Translations under genes and position numbers: made by a program | The notes under the pieces: model-generated | The model's input: only the letters and a program-made list of their open reading frames with translations | Database searches by the model: none | Told to the model about the DNA's origin: nothing | Part shown: positions 7,930 to 16,328 of the stretch, piece by piece | Layout of the letters: the number at the start of each line of letters is the position of its first letter | How positions within the stretch are numbered: position 1 is the stretch's first letter | Source: DAORHV01 sp964434575 | Lineage (GTDB): Bacteria > Patescibacteriota > Gracilibacteria > Peribacterales > Peribacteraceae | DNA length: 64,000 nt | Reading direction: 5' to 3' | Assembly (NCBI GenBank): GCA_964434575.1 | Contig: CAYSWB010000001.1 | Coordinates: forward strand, 1-64,000

Positions 7930-8466
7930 TTAACGGAACATGATGGAGTGCACCGCGTGCGTGCGGCGCCAGACGTAGGCTGCCATGCCGAGCAAGGCCA
8001 GTCCGAGGACGGCCATGAAGACATGTTCGGGTCCGGTGTCGGAGATGCGCGGGGCTCCGCTGTGGAGCACGTTGCCGTTGGCGTCGGTGATGGCGCCGCC
8101 ATTGCCCGTGATGATGATGGTGGGCGTGGCGCCGCGATCGGAGATGCGCTCCTGGCGACGGTCGTAGACGGTGTTCTGATCGAACAAGCCGCGCGTGGCA
8201 CTGGTCTTGGGCGCGACATACGTGTCCTGCTCCTCGTCATCGAGCGACGGCAGTTCGGCCTGGGCCGCATTGCGCAGCTGTGCGGAACGCTGCTGCTGAG
8301 CGTTGACGACGTCGGCTCCCTCGCGCATGGTCGGCGGAGGGGGAGCGTCCAGCGTGAGGCTCGTACCACCGAAAACCTGGTCCGCGGAGAGGTACGCAAA
8401 CGCCGGGGATGCCTGGCACAGAGTGGCAAGCGTGAGGAGCCCGATGGCAAGTTTTGTGGTCTTCAT
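7930..8466 (-). CDS. exported protein with C-terminal membrane anchor
   Basis: It has 178 residues. An N-terminal signal peptide (TKLAIGLLTLATLCQASPAFA) is followed by a polar, low-complexity extracytoplasmic region and a second hydrophobic helix near the C-terminus (HVFMAVLGLALLGMAAYVW) ending in an RR-containing cytoplasmic tail. That layout, with a helix and positive tail, resembles surface proteins held in the membrane after export. A TATAAT box lies about 30 bases upstream of ATG. It is the first gene of a probable pair with the 45-residue membrane protein. Function unknown. Confidence 0.75.
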   Translation of the reverse strand: MKTTKLAIGLLTLATLCQASPAFAYLSADQVFGGTSLTLDAPPPPTMREGADVVNAQQQRSAQLRNAAQAELPSLDDEEQDTYVAPKTSATRGLFDQNTVYDRRQERISDRGATPTIIITGNGGAITDANGNVLHSGAPRISDTGPEHVFMAVLGLALLGMAAYVWRRTHAVHSIMFR

Positions 8467-8537
8467 GTTCGTGTGTGTTTACTTTTTGAGGGTTTCTAGG
8501 ACCATTATACAAGATTTTTCGTTTTGAGACAAGAAGG

Positions 8538-9629
8538 CTAATTCTGGAGCGCGTCCCACTTCACCTGGAAGTCGGTCTTGCCGTTGAACGTCTCGGCATC
8601 GGTGGGGTTCGTCTCGCCTTTGTTGCCATCGTAGTTGCGCTTGTCCCATCCGCCGCACAGCTTGTTGGGGTTCTCGCTGTGCACCGGCGACGTGACGACC
8701 GGGCGGCACGTGCGGGTCTCGGCATTGGGGTCCAGGCTCGGCGTGGTGCACTGCACCTGGCGCTCCTCGGGGCAGCCTTCGGCGCCGGCGTCGGTGGCGT
8801 TGCCGTCGCACAGACCGTCGTCGTCGGTGTCGGAGGACAGCGCGCTGGTCTCACCCTTGTCGAGCTTGCCGTTGCGGTTCACGTCCTCGCAGCTGTCGGA
8901 GAGACTGTCGCGGTCGGTGTCGGCGACGAGGGGATTGGTCTTGGTGTTGTAGACCTCGGTGCCGTCCGGAATGGCATCGCCGTCGGAGTCGGACTCGTAC
9001 GGCTTGGTGCCGGCCAGCTGCTCTTCCTTGTCGTTGAATTCGTCGCCGTCCTGGTCCAAGCCGGCAGCGAGTTCCACGGACGACATGACGTAGCACGTGT
9101 CTCCGCCGTGGAGGATTTCCGCGATGGAGTTCGGCTCCTGCGGAGCGGCGCCCTTCAGGTTCTGGTCGTTCTGCTGCTTGATGCCGAGCAGGTCGGTGTC
9201 GGCGGCCTTGGGGCGGGCCATCTGGGCGTCCACCTCGCCGCGCGAGTAGAAGAAGTCACCGTCGTACATGCGCTTGCCCAAAGCGCCGGCGGCCTTGTTC
9301 TTGGCCTCGTTTCCGGTGAAGCAGTATCCCCAGTAGCGGGCGGCGTCGCCCTTGCGGCTGAAGAAGGTGATGCGCGTGATGCGGACGTTGGAGGGAATGC
9401 TGAAGATGACGTGCGTGTCGGCCGGAACGGTAAAGCCGCGCGCCACGTCGGAGCTGGTGAAGTTCACGGTGGGCACGACGCCGTTCTGCTGGGGCGACAC
9501 GAGACGGCCCGTCAAGGCGCTCGGATTCTTCACCAGGCCCGCGAGGACCACGGTGACTCCCATGACCGCCACCGTGACGGTGGCGTACTTGAGCGCGTGC
9601 AGGACGTACTTTTGGTTTGGTGTTGCCAT
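8538..9629 (-). CDS. membrane-anchored protein with thrombospondin type 3-like calcium repeats
   Basis: It has 363 residues. A membrane helix at about 14-33 (YATVTVAVMGVTVVLAGLV) anchors the N-terminus. The middle (about 190-275) holds repeated Asp-rich calcium-binding units: DQDGDEFNDKEE, DSDGDAIPDGTE, DTDRDSLSDSCED, DTDDDGLCDGN. These are characteristic of thrombospondin type 3 or dockerin-like calcium sites in secreted bacterial proteins. Several cysteines flank them. A TATACT box ends eight bases before ATG, predicting a leaderless transcript. The specific ligand or partner is unknown. Confidence 0.8.
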   Translation of the reverse strand: MATPNQKYVLHALKYATVTVAVMGVTVVLAGLVKNPSALTGRLVSPQQNGVVPTVNFTSSDVARGFTVPADTHVIFSIPSNVRITRITFFSRKGDAARYWGYCFTGNEAKNKAAGALGKRMYDGDFFYSRGEVDAQMARPKAADTDLLGIKQQNDQNLKGAAPQEPNSIAEILHGGDTCYVMSSVELAAGLDQDGDEFNDKEEQLAGTKPYESDSDGDAIPDGTEVYNTKTNPLVADTDRDSLSDSCEDVNRNGKLDKGETSALSSDTDDDGLCDGNATDAGAEGCPEERQVQCTTPSLDPNAETRTCRPVVTSPVHSENPNKLCGGWDKRNYDGNKGETNPTDAETFNGKTDFQVKWDALQN

Positions 9630-9720
9630 ATCGGATCAGTATAGCAGATTTGGCCCGTTTCGGAAAGTGAGCTTGACGCCATGTCATACGGGCCCGGCAT
9701 GTTCGCAAGGACATGCAAGC

Positions 9721-9757
9721 CCCGTAAATTGACGAATTACGGGAGCTAGGCTATAAT
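9721..9757 (+). promoter_or_regulatory. sigma-70-type promoter with overlapping palindrome
   Basis: TTGACG (9729-9734), a 17-base spacer and TATAAT (9752-9757) lie only six bases before ATG at 9764, so the predicted +1 falls at the start codon. An inverted repeat CCCGTAA-N9-TTACGGG (9721-9743) covers the -35 box and may be an operator. A second inverted repeat, GCATGT with ACATGC, is at 9697-9716. Confidence 0.75.
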
Positions 9758-9763
9758 ACGTTT

Positions 9764-10168
9764 ATGAATACGCTCTACCTTTCCAAGGCCGAGCAGAAGC
9801 TCTGGGACGCCTTCCCGGAGGCTCTTCGCGAGGGCTGGACCGTCGAAACGGAGAAGGATGACGGCTACGAGACCGACGATGAGCTGCGGATGAACACGTG
9901 TCTGACGACCATGCACAAATACCAGCCCGTGCAGGACATGCTGAAAGCCGCGACGAACGGGAAGGAGATGTCGATGTCGCTGCTCGGTATTCCCGACGAA
10001 GCCGCGTTGGATTTCTTCTTCACCATCGGAGCGCGCGGCCTGTCGAACCTGGTCGCCACGTTGCTGACCGCAGCGTTCACCGATACGGACATCGCCGTGC
10101 TCGCCGCATTGTCCGCGGCCCGCCATGAAATCCTGACCGTTAACCGCCTTCCCATCGCCGCCTCATGA
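9764..10168 (+). CDS. unrecognised 134-residue protein, first gene of an operon
   Basis: No signal peptide or membrane helix; a mixed helical protein with one Cys and an Ala/Leu-rich C-terminal half (LVATLLTAAFTDTDIAVLAALSAAR). I recognise no family. It is expressed from the clearest promoter in this part of the window, which predicts a leaderless mRNA. Its TGA overlaps the ATG of the next gene in an ATGA junction, so translation is coupled to a single-pass membrane protein. Confidence 0.75.
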   Translation: MNTLYLSKAEQKLWDAFPEALREGWTVETEKDDGYETDDELRMNTCLTTMHKYQPVQDMLKAATNGKEMSMSLLGIPDEAALDFFFTIGARGLSNLVATLLTAAFTDTDIAVLAALSAARHEILTVNRLPIAAS

Positions 10169-10758
10169 GCGAAACCGTCACCCTCGACCGGCCTTCGTTG
10201 CGGTATCCGGCCCCGGATGGCCGCCGTTTGGAAAGCCTGTCCGAAGGACTGCGCGACGACGGCTACGACCGCAGCCGCCTGGCCACGGGAATCCGCACGG
10301 CGAAGGATGAACAGGAGCTCATCCGCGCCATCCAGCGCCGTGATCCCACCGTGAACGGCAACGTCAAAAGTCTTGCCGAAGACCTGCCGACGTATTCGCG
10401 CCAGGCCGCCCGCAAGGAGACGCTGTACAAGCGCAACGAAGCCGACACCAAGCCCGCGACGAAGACACGCGGCGTCATGGGCCGCGCATGGGATTTCGTG
10501 AAGAAGCACAAGGTCGCGGCGGTCGTCGGCGTGACGGCCCTGCTCGGTTTCCTCGCCTATCACTACGGCATCCCCCTGGCGCAATTCTCCGGAGCCGGCG
10601 GCGATGCGCGCACCGGCGGCGTGGCCAACACGCTCCGTCGCTTGGGTCGCTTTGCGCCGGGTGGCGACACGCCGGCCGGAGGTGAACTGCCGGCTGCGCC
10701 GGGCGGAACCTACGGCAGCTTCACGCCGCCGCCGAACGCGAATCTTCCAGGCAATTAA
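10165..10758 (+). CDS. unrecognised single-pass membrane protein
   Basis: It has 197 residues: a basic, charged cytoplasmic-like N-terminal part (1-112), a predicted helix at about 115-133 (VAAVVGVTALLGFLAYHYGI) preceded by KKHK, and a Gly/Pro-rich tail. The start overlaps the preceding stop (ATGA), and the next gene begins 21 bases downstream. The arrangement suggests the three proteins act together at the membrane; no function can be named. Confidence 0.75.
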   Translation: MSETVTLDRPSLRYPAPDGRRLESLSEGLRDDGYDRSRLATGIRTAKDEQELIRAIQRRDPTVNGNVKSLAEDLPTYSRQAARKETLYKRNEADTKPATKTRGVMGRAWDFVKKHKVAAVVGVTALLGFLAYHYGIPLAQFSGAGGDARTGGVANTLRRLGRFAPGGDTPAGGELPAAPGGTYGSFTPPPNANLPGN

Positions 10759-10779
10759 CACCCCATACCCACACCCGTC

Positions 10780-13700
10780 ATGGCCCACAAAAGCGCACCG
10801 CGTGAAGGCACTCCCGAAGGCAGTGATGGCGGCCGGGACACAAATAAGCTGATTGATCAAGTCGCGGCCGAACAGGCCGGCGAGGTCGGTCGTTTGCGTG
10901 CGTGGATGTACGGCATCCTCGGTCTCGGCGGACTCGGCATTGCCACGTGGAATGCGCCGGACATCGTGAAGGACCCCGTGCTCAAGGCCGTGGGACTGCG
11001 CGCCGCGGATCACAAGGAATTCGGCGGCAAGACCGCGAAGGAGCGCATCGACGAACGCCGCCCGGACGCCAAGGCATTGGTGGACCGCATCATCGCGGCG
11101 CAACCGAAAGTGGAACTGAGCACCGTGACCGACGAACAGGTGCGCGGACAGATCACCCGGATTCTGGCCGACAAGACGGTGTCTCCCGAGGAGCTATGGA
11201 TGATGCTCTCGGCGTGGCAACAGCGCGACCTGGTGGCAATCGCCCGCCGCTATAAGGCGCTCGAGGGACCGGAAGCGGCGAACCCCGCCGCGCTGGCCAA
11301 GCGCCTGCCCAACGTGGCGGCCGCCGGACAGCACCTGGCCGGCCAGTTGCAGCAGGCCAAAACGCGCGGCGACGCGATGTCGTTCAAATGGCAGGGCTGG
11401 ACCGAGACGCTGAACGCCAACGACGACACGCCGGCGCATGCTGGAAAAGTGAAGGCGGTGTGCACGCAACTGCGAGCCGAACTGGTGGAGGAAGCCCGCG
11501 TGCCGTTCTCGTCCGACCTGGTCGTGGCGATCGGCAACGGGGGCGGCTACCCCATCAACGCCAAGGGCGCAGGGCGCCTGGTGGCGTTCGAGAAAGAGCT
11601 GCTCGGCCAGTTCGTGGTGGAACGCCACGCGCTCATCGACCAGGCCGAAACGTACGGCCGCACGCTGCAAGGCGCGAAGCGGTTGAACGGACTCCAGACG
11701 AAGTTCCGCGACACGATGAAAGGCAACGGGATGAAGTCCGAAACCGTGGACGCCCGCGTGACCGCCAACGCCGCTCGCCAGAAGCGCATCGATGCGGCGG
11801 CGGCCGACCTGGCCCGCGTGGTCACGGTGATCGAACTGCGCAACGCCGGCATCGCCGATCCTGCTTGGCAGACCGAAGCCGACAAGGCGATCGAGGCGTA
11901 CTTCGGCACCGGCAAAGTGCCTGCCCGTCCCGACGTCCTGCCCGCGCTGCGCAACGCCCGTATCCGCGGCATGGACGCGCTGCGCGCCGAACTGAATAAC
12001 GATCACCCGGACTGGGTGGACGCCGAAAAAATTCTCCGGGCGGTGGCCTATACGCTGCCGGTGGAAGCCCCGAAGGACGGCACCCGTCGTCCCGAAGAGG
12101 CGCTCCGCGGCGACCCCGCCGCCGCCGACCGGGACATGCAGGACTTCCTCCGCCGCACCGAGACGAGCGGCGATCCGCGCACGCAGGAAGTCCGCGCGAT
12201 CATCGCCGGTCTGGCCGCCAAGCGGCCGATCACGGTGCAGGACGCGCGGGACGCGTACGCCCTGATGAAGACGAAGCAGGAGATGCCGTTCAGCACCGGC
12301 TTGGTCGACACGCTCGCCGAGTGGGCCGGCCAACATGAGAGCGCGTTCTACGATCCGCGCGAGCCGTTCAAGCGCCGCGACGAACGCGACCGCTTCGCCA
12401 AGAGCCGCCAGGATCTCATCGAGAGCATCGTGGTGACCATGGCCGAACTGGAGAACCTGCGCAGCGTCCGTCTGCGCGCACAGTCCGGCTTCTCGGCCAC
12501 CCAGAACGGCGTGGAAACCGGCAATGACCCCGACACGCAGATCGTGCTGGATCCGCAGGTAGCCGGCGTGATGGTGAAGGACCTGCGCGAGCAGGCCGAA
12601 CAGGGCGCCAAGGACGTGAAGTTGTTCCTGGGTGAACTGCGCAACGAGCATGCGCTCAAGCCCGACGACGTCAAGCGTGACGCCGCCGCTTCCGGCGTGA
12701 AGGTCGCCCGCAAGATCATCAACGTGCTGGACCGCATCCGCGGCATGCGCGGCCAAGAGGCTCCCGATACCGCCCGCATGGTGGAGGTCGTGCGGGCGTT
12801 CGACACGGCCCCGCTGAAGCGTCTGGAAGAAAGCTACGACGCACTGCTTGCGTACCTGGAGGACCCGCAAAACACCCCCGAACGTGCTGTGGCCGACCGC
12901 AAGGGCTCAACGCCCGCCGGCGTGCGTGGTGAACGCGAGAAGATGGGCGGCAAGGCGCTCACGCGCGCCGAGGTGCAGGGCCTGCTGCGCCAGAACCTGA
13001 CGCCGGACCAACGCGTGGCCCTGCGCCTGATTCTGGAAGACCAGCGCGATGAAGCGGTGCGTCCGTTCCTGAATGAGGAGGCCGCCAACCTGTTGGCGCT
13101 GGCCGCTCTGGCCGACGAAGGCGCCGGCAAGCTGGGCGACATCCAGCGTTCGCGCGACAGCTGGCTGCAGACCATCCTCTTCGTGCTCGGTGTCATCGCC
13201 GCCTATCAGGGCGCCAAGGGCCGCATCGCCCTCGGATTCGAACGCTGGGGTGCCAAGCGCCACAACAAGCGCGTGCTGCGCGCATACGAAGCGAAGCGCG
13301 TGCTCGGCGGGACGCCGCCGCCGGAGGATGAAAAAGGCGAGCGTGCCGAGCATCGCGAGGTGCTGGCCAAGGTGAATCTCGCCAAACCCAAGACCGTACG
13401 TGGCCGTCTGCGACAGCTGAGCACCCAAGCCGAGCCGCTGGACTTCAACAACACGACATCGGCGAACGCCGAGCCGTTCAACGCCTTCGCAGGCGCCGTC
13501 CGGGCCGTGGCCGCCGACCTGCGCACGGCGCGCGAAACGTACACCGGGCTGGCGATCGAACCCGAGGTGACGGATCGCGTCCGGCTGCATGTGGCCATGG
13601 ACCAATTGCTGGAACCGCTGATGGTGCGCATCCGCGTCGCGACCGACGGCGACAGCAACGGCCCGGCACGGCGAGCGCTCGGACGCGTCTACCAAGCCTT

Positions 13701-13905
13701 GAGCGAATTGCAGTCCGCCCTGCTGGCGCTGCAGCCCGACCTGCCCGGCACCACGCCGCGTCTGGCCACCGCCGACATCGACGCCTGCGACACCGCCCAA
13801 GTGCTGATCCTGGCTTGCGCCGCCGGCATGGACATCGAAAACACCGAAGAGCCCAAGCTGCGCGAACAGCTGAAGCGCGAGAAGGCCAAGCTGGAAACGG
13901 CATAA
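10780..13905 (+). CDS. 1041-residue helical membrane protein, unrecognised
   Basis: A very large Arg/Ala/Glu-rich protein, probably mostly alpha-helical. A hydrophobic helix lies near residues 41-58 (YGILGLGGLGIATW) and a second near 795-812 (WLQTILFVLGVIAAYQG), leaving a charged domain of about 730 residues between and about 230 residues after. It closes a three-gene operon with a coupled small protein and a single-pass membrane protein. The total absence of recognisable motifs, with strong coding character, suggests a lineage-specific family. A similarly large helical protein lies at 22074-24698, but I see no obvious sequence match between them. Confidence 0.75.
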   Translation: MAHKSAPREGTPEGSDGGRDTNKLIDQVAAEQAGEVGRLRAWMYGILGLGGLGIATWNAPDIVKDPVLKAVGLRAADHKEFGGKTAKERIDERRPDAKALVDRIIAAQPKVELSTVTDEQVRGQITRILADKTVSPEELWMMLSAWQQRDLVAIARRYKALEGPEAANPAALAKRLPNVAAAGQHLAGQLQQAKTRGDAMSFKWQGWTETLNANDDTPAHAGKVKAVCTQLRAELVEEARVPFSSDLVVAIGNGGGYPINAKGAGRLVAFEKELLGQFVVERHALIDQAETYGRTLQGAKRLNGLQTKFRDTMKGNGMKSETVDARVTANAARQKRIDAAAADLARVVTVIELRNAGIADPAWQTEADKAIEAYFGTGKVPARPDVLPALRNARIRGMDALRAELNNDHPDWVDAEKILRAVAYTLPVEAPKDGTRRPEEALRGDPAAADRDMQDFLRRTETSGDPRTQEVRAIIAGLAAKRPITVQDARDAYALMKTKQEMPFSTGLVDTLAEWAGQHESAFYDPREPFKRRDERDRFAKSRQDLIESIVVTMAELENLRSVRLRAQSGFSATQNGVETGNDPDTQIVLDPQVAGVMVKDLREQAEQGAKDVKLFLGELRNEHALKPDDVKRDAAASGVKVARKIINVLDRIRGMRGQEAPDTARMVEVVRAFDTAPLKRLEESYDALLAYLEDPQNTPERAVADRKGSTPAGVRGEREKMGGKALTRAEVQGLLRQNLTPDQRVALRLILEDQRDEAVRPFLNEEAANLLALAALADEGAGKLGDIQRSRDSWLQTILFVLGVIAAYQGAKGRIALGFERWGAKRHNKRVLRAYEAKRVLGGTPPPEDEKGERAEHREVLAKVNLAKPKTVRGRLRQLSTQAEPLDFNNTTSANAEPFNAFAGAVRAVAADLRTARETYTGLAIEPEVTDRVRLHVAMDQLLEPLMVRIRVATDGDSNGPARRALGRVYQALSELQSALLALQPDLPGTTPRLATADIDACDTAQVLILACAAGMDIENTEEPKLREQLKREKAKLETA

Positions 13906-13939
13906 CCGGAGAGCCGCGCTGGTGTACACTGTGCGCCGC

Positions 13940-15046
13940 ATGCCGAAAGACCCGTACAAAATCCTTGGCGTGGAACGCACCGCCTCCGAACAGGAGATCA
14001 AGCAGGCGTACCGCAAGCTCAGCAAGGAACTCCACCCCGACAAGCACAAGGGCGACAAAGCCAAGGAGGACCAGTTCAAGGAAGTGAACCAGGCCTACGA
14101 AATTCTCAGCGACCCCAAGAAGAAGCAGATGTACGACCAGTTCGGCAACGCCGACGCGGGCGCCGGATTCGGCGGGGGAGCGGGCTTCGGCGGATTCGAT
14201 TTCTCGGGCTTCCAGGGACAAGGTTTCGACCCGTCGCAATTCGAAGGACTGGGTGATTTGTTCGAGACGTTCTTCGGCGGCGGCATGGGCGGCGGGCGGC
14301 GGGCACGCAGGGACGACGGCAGGGGACGCGACATCGAGCTGGAGATGAGCATCCCGTTCGCGGACGCCGTGACCGGCGTGGAACGCGAAGTGTCGTTCAC
14401 CACGCAGATTCCGTGCGAAACGTGCGACGGCAAGGGCGCCGAGAAAGGCTCCGAAATGAAAGAGTGCTCCGAGTGCAAAGGCCAGGGCAGCGTGACGCGC
14501 ATGACGCGTTCGTTGTTCGGCACCATCCAGCAACAGAGCATTTGCCCCAAGTGCCAGGGCGCCGGCAAGGTACCCGACAAACCGTGCAAGAAGTGCGACG
14601 GCCAAGGCCGCCGCCAGGGCAGCAAGACGGTGAAGGTGAATGTTCCCGCGGGCATCGATGACGGACAGTCGCTGAAGATTGCCGGCCAGGGCGAGGCGGG
14701 CCGCAACGGCGGCGAGCCGGGTGCCATGTACGTGCGCATGCGCGTGGAGCCGGACCCGCGTTTCGTACGCGAAGGCGACGACATCCGCGCCGTGCTGAAC
14801 GTGACGGTGGTGGACGCGGTGCTGGGCGCCACGGTGGACGTGGACACCGTGCACGGCAAGGCCGCCATCAGCGTGCCGGCGGGGACCCAGCCCGAGCAGG
14901 TGCTGCGCCTGAAGGGCAAAGGCATGCCGGTGCTGAACACGTCGCGCCACGGCGACCACTACGTGACGGTGAACGTGCTGGTGCCGGGCAAGCTCAGCCG
15001 CGAGGAGAAGCACCTGTACGAACAGCTGAAGAAGCTTCAAAAATAG
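13940..15046 (+). CDS. dnaJ: chaperone DnaJ
   Basis: Hsp40 cochaperone that delivers unfolded proteins to DnaK and stimulates its ATPase. It has 368 residues from the ATG at 13940: a J domain with HPD at 32-34, a Gly/Phe-rich linker (about 72-110), four CxxCxGxG zinc motifs from about residue 159 to 225 (CETCDGKG, CSECKGQG, CPKCQGAG, CKKCDGQG), and the C-terminal substrate-binding domain. TACACT ends nine bases before the chosen start, favouring it over the frame opening at 13922. Neither dnaK nor grpE is adjacent. Its TAG is part of the palindromic element that follows. Confidence 0.97.
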   Translation: MPKDPYKILGVERTASEQEIKQAYRKLSKELHPDKHKGDKAKEDQFKEVNQAYEILSDPKKKQMYDQFGNADAGAGFGGGAGFGGFDFSGFQGQGFDPSQFEGLGDLFETFFGGGMGGGRRARRDDGRGRDIELEMSIPFADAVTGVEREVSFTTQIPCETCDGKGAEKGSEMKECSECKGQGSVTRMTRSLFGTIQQQSICPKCQGAGKVPDKPCKKCDGQGRRQGSKTVKVNVPAGIDDGQSLKIAGQGEAGRNGGEPGAMYVRMRVEPDPRFVREGDDIRAVLNVTVVDAVLGATVDVDTVHGKAAISVPAGTQPEQVLRLKGKGMPVLNTSRHGDHYVTVNVLVPGKLSREEKHLYEQLKKLQK

Positions 15047-15134
15047 GGATTCAGGAGAAGCAGGAGGGCCAGGGGATTTGCCATGCGCAAAAATCCCTGC
15101 TTCCCCTGACTCCTTTGACTCTCCTGAATCCCTA
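15044..15134. repeat. 9-nt-unit palindromic element, copy 4, containing both flanking stop codons
   Basis: Perfect 15-bp outer arms, TAGGGATTCAGGAGA (15044-15058) and its complement (15120-15134), enclose units CAGGAGAAG, CAGGAGGGC, CAGGGGATT on one side and CAGGAGAGT, CAAAGGAGT, CAGGGGAAG on the other. The TAG of dnaJ is the first three bases and the TAG of convergent khpB is the last three. This copy could act as a two-way terminator. Confidence 0.85.
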
Positions 15135-15680
15135 GATATCCAGGTTCTCCAATCCGTCCGGCGCGTCGGCCATGACCGGCGACAGTTCGCCGCTGGGCTC
15201 GCCGCCGATGATGTTCTTGTCGTCCTTCAGGCGGATGACGACCTGGCGGTAGTCCCCTTCGCCCACGCTCTCGGTGGCCATATCGGCCAGCGCGGGCGTG
15301 TTGGCGACGTGCATGTGCACGATGCGGCGGAAGTACGGGCTCATGGGCGACAGCGTGACGCGGGCGCCGGTGCGGCGCACGAAATCGGCCTTGGCTTCGG
15401 CGATCTTGCGGACCTTGTCCTCCTGCATCAGGCGGTAGCCGTCCACGTCCAACACGATGAACGGGGCCTTCTCGAGCTTCTTGAGCGAGCGGATGACGGA
15501 CTTGAGCAGGTGCTGCACGGAGTTCAGCGTCTCGCCGTGCCAACCGATCAGGCGGCTGGCCTCTTTGCACACCACGTCCACGCGCGTGATATCGCCGTCC
15601 TTCTTCACGGTGATGCCGTCGAACGGAATGCCGATGAGCTTGAGGAGCTGGCCGAGCGTGTCGATGATCAACTGGTCCAT
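15132..15680 (-). CDS. khpB: KH/R3H-domain RNA-binding protein KhpB (Jag)
   Basis: RNA-binding regulator linked in other bacteria to cell elongation and envelope homeostasis; it often lies near yidC. The 182 residues contain a KH domain with the loop RLIGWHGETLNSVQ near 43-56 and an R3H domain toward 112-150 with the motif RRIVHMHVAN. The N-terminal Jag_N segment is not obvious, so this is a short form. TATCAT ends seven bases before ATG, matching the leaderless pattern. Converges on dnaJ through a shared palindrome. Confidence 0.88.
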   Translation of the reverse strand: MDQLIIDTLGQLLKLIGIPFDGITVKKDGDITRVDVVCKEASRLIGWHGETLNSVQHLLKSVIRSLKKLEKAPFIVLDVDGYRLMQEDKVRKIAEAKADFVRRTGARVTLSPMSPYFRRIVHMHVANTPALADMATESVGEGDYRQVVIRLKDDKNIIGGEPSGELSPVMADAPDGLENLDI

Positions 15681-15736
15681 CGCCGGGATGATAGCGCGGA
15701 AGACGAAAAATGAAAACCGTTGGAGGAGCCTGCTAC

Positions 15737-15761
15737 GAAAAATCCCGCCTTACGGCGGGAT
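15737..15761 (-). terminator. rho-independent terminator of the HU gene
   Basis: On the reverse strand ATCCCGCC, a four-base loop and GGCGGGAT (15742-15761) are followed by TTTTT. It lies about 30 bases past the HU stop codon. Confidence 0.9.
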
Positions 15762-15792
15762 CCTTCGTGTTGCGTTGTAATGACGATATCAA

Positions 15793-16068
15793 TTAGCGAA
15801 CGGCATCCTTGAGGGTCTTGCCGGCCTTGAAGGACGGGACCTTCATGGCGGGGATGCTGATCTTCTGGGACGGGTTGCGCGGGTTGACGCCCATGCGAGC
15901 CTGGCGCTTGCTGACACGGAACGTGCCGAAGCCGGTGATGGTAACGCTGTGACCCTTCTTGAGCTCCTTGGTCACGGTGGAGATGAGCGCCTCGAGGGCG
16001 TCGGAAGCTGCGCGCTTGGTGACGCCGGAAGCGTCCGCAATCGCGGCGATCAGATCCTGCTTGGACAT
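15793..16068 (-). CDS. hup: HU/IHF-family DNA-binding protein
   Basis: Nucleoid-associated dimer that bends DNA without strong sequence preference. It has 91 residues from ATG at 16068, the family length. The signature stretch is VTITGFGTFRVSKRQARMGVNP, with the DNA-intercalating proline arm NPRNPSQKI. I chose MSKQDLIAAI as the N-terminus; a longer frame upstream adds residues unlike the family. A TAAAAT box lies about 44 bases upstream. A clear rho-independent terminator follows the gene. Confidence 0.95.
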   Translation of the reverse strand: MSKQDLIAAIADASGVTKRAASDALEALISTVTKELKKGHSVTITGFGTFRVSKRQARMGVNPRNPSQKISIPAMKVPSFKAGKTLKDAVR

Positions 16069-16328
16069 GAGAATCTTGGGGTAGGAAGTAGATGAGCAGC
16101 ATTTTACGGTCGCAAACCGCGCCAGCAAGCCAAAAAGGACTTGAAATGGCTAAAAAAACGTGATCCGCAAGCCAACGTGGCTTGCAGAAGCCAAAATCCA
16201 TGAGTACAAGTTCAGATCATGAAAATGCGGTTTTGTACGGTTTTAGACACCCGTCAACGATTTTTGGGCTTCTGTTAGGGCTAAAACATTCGTCAAAACG
16301 ACCTGACTCGGACCGACAACTCGATGAC

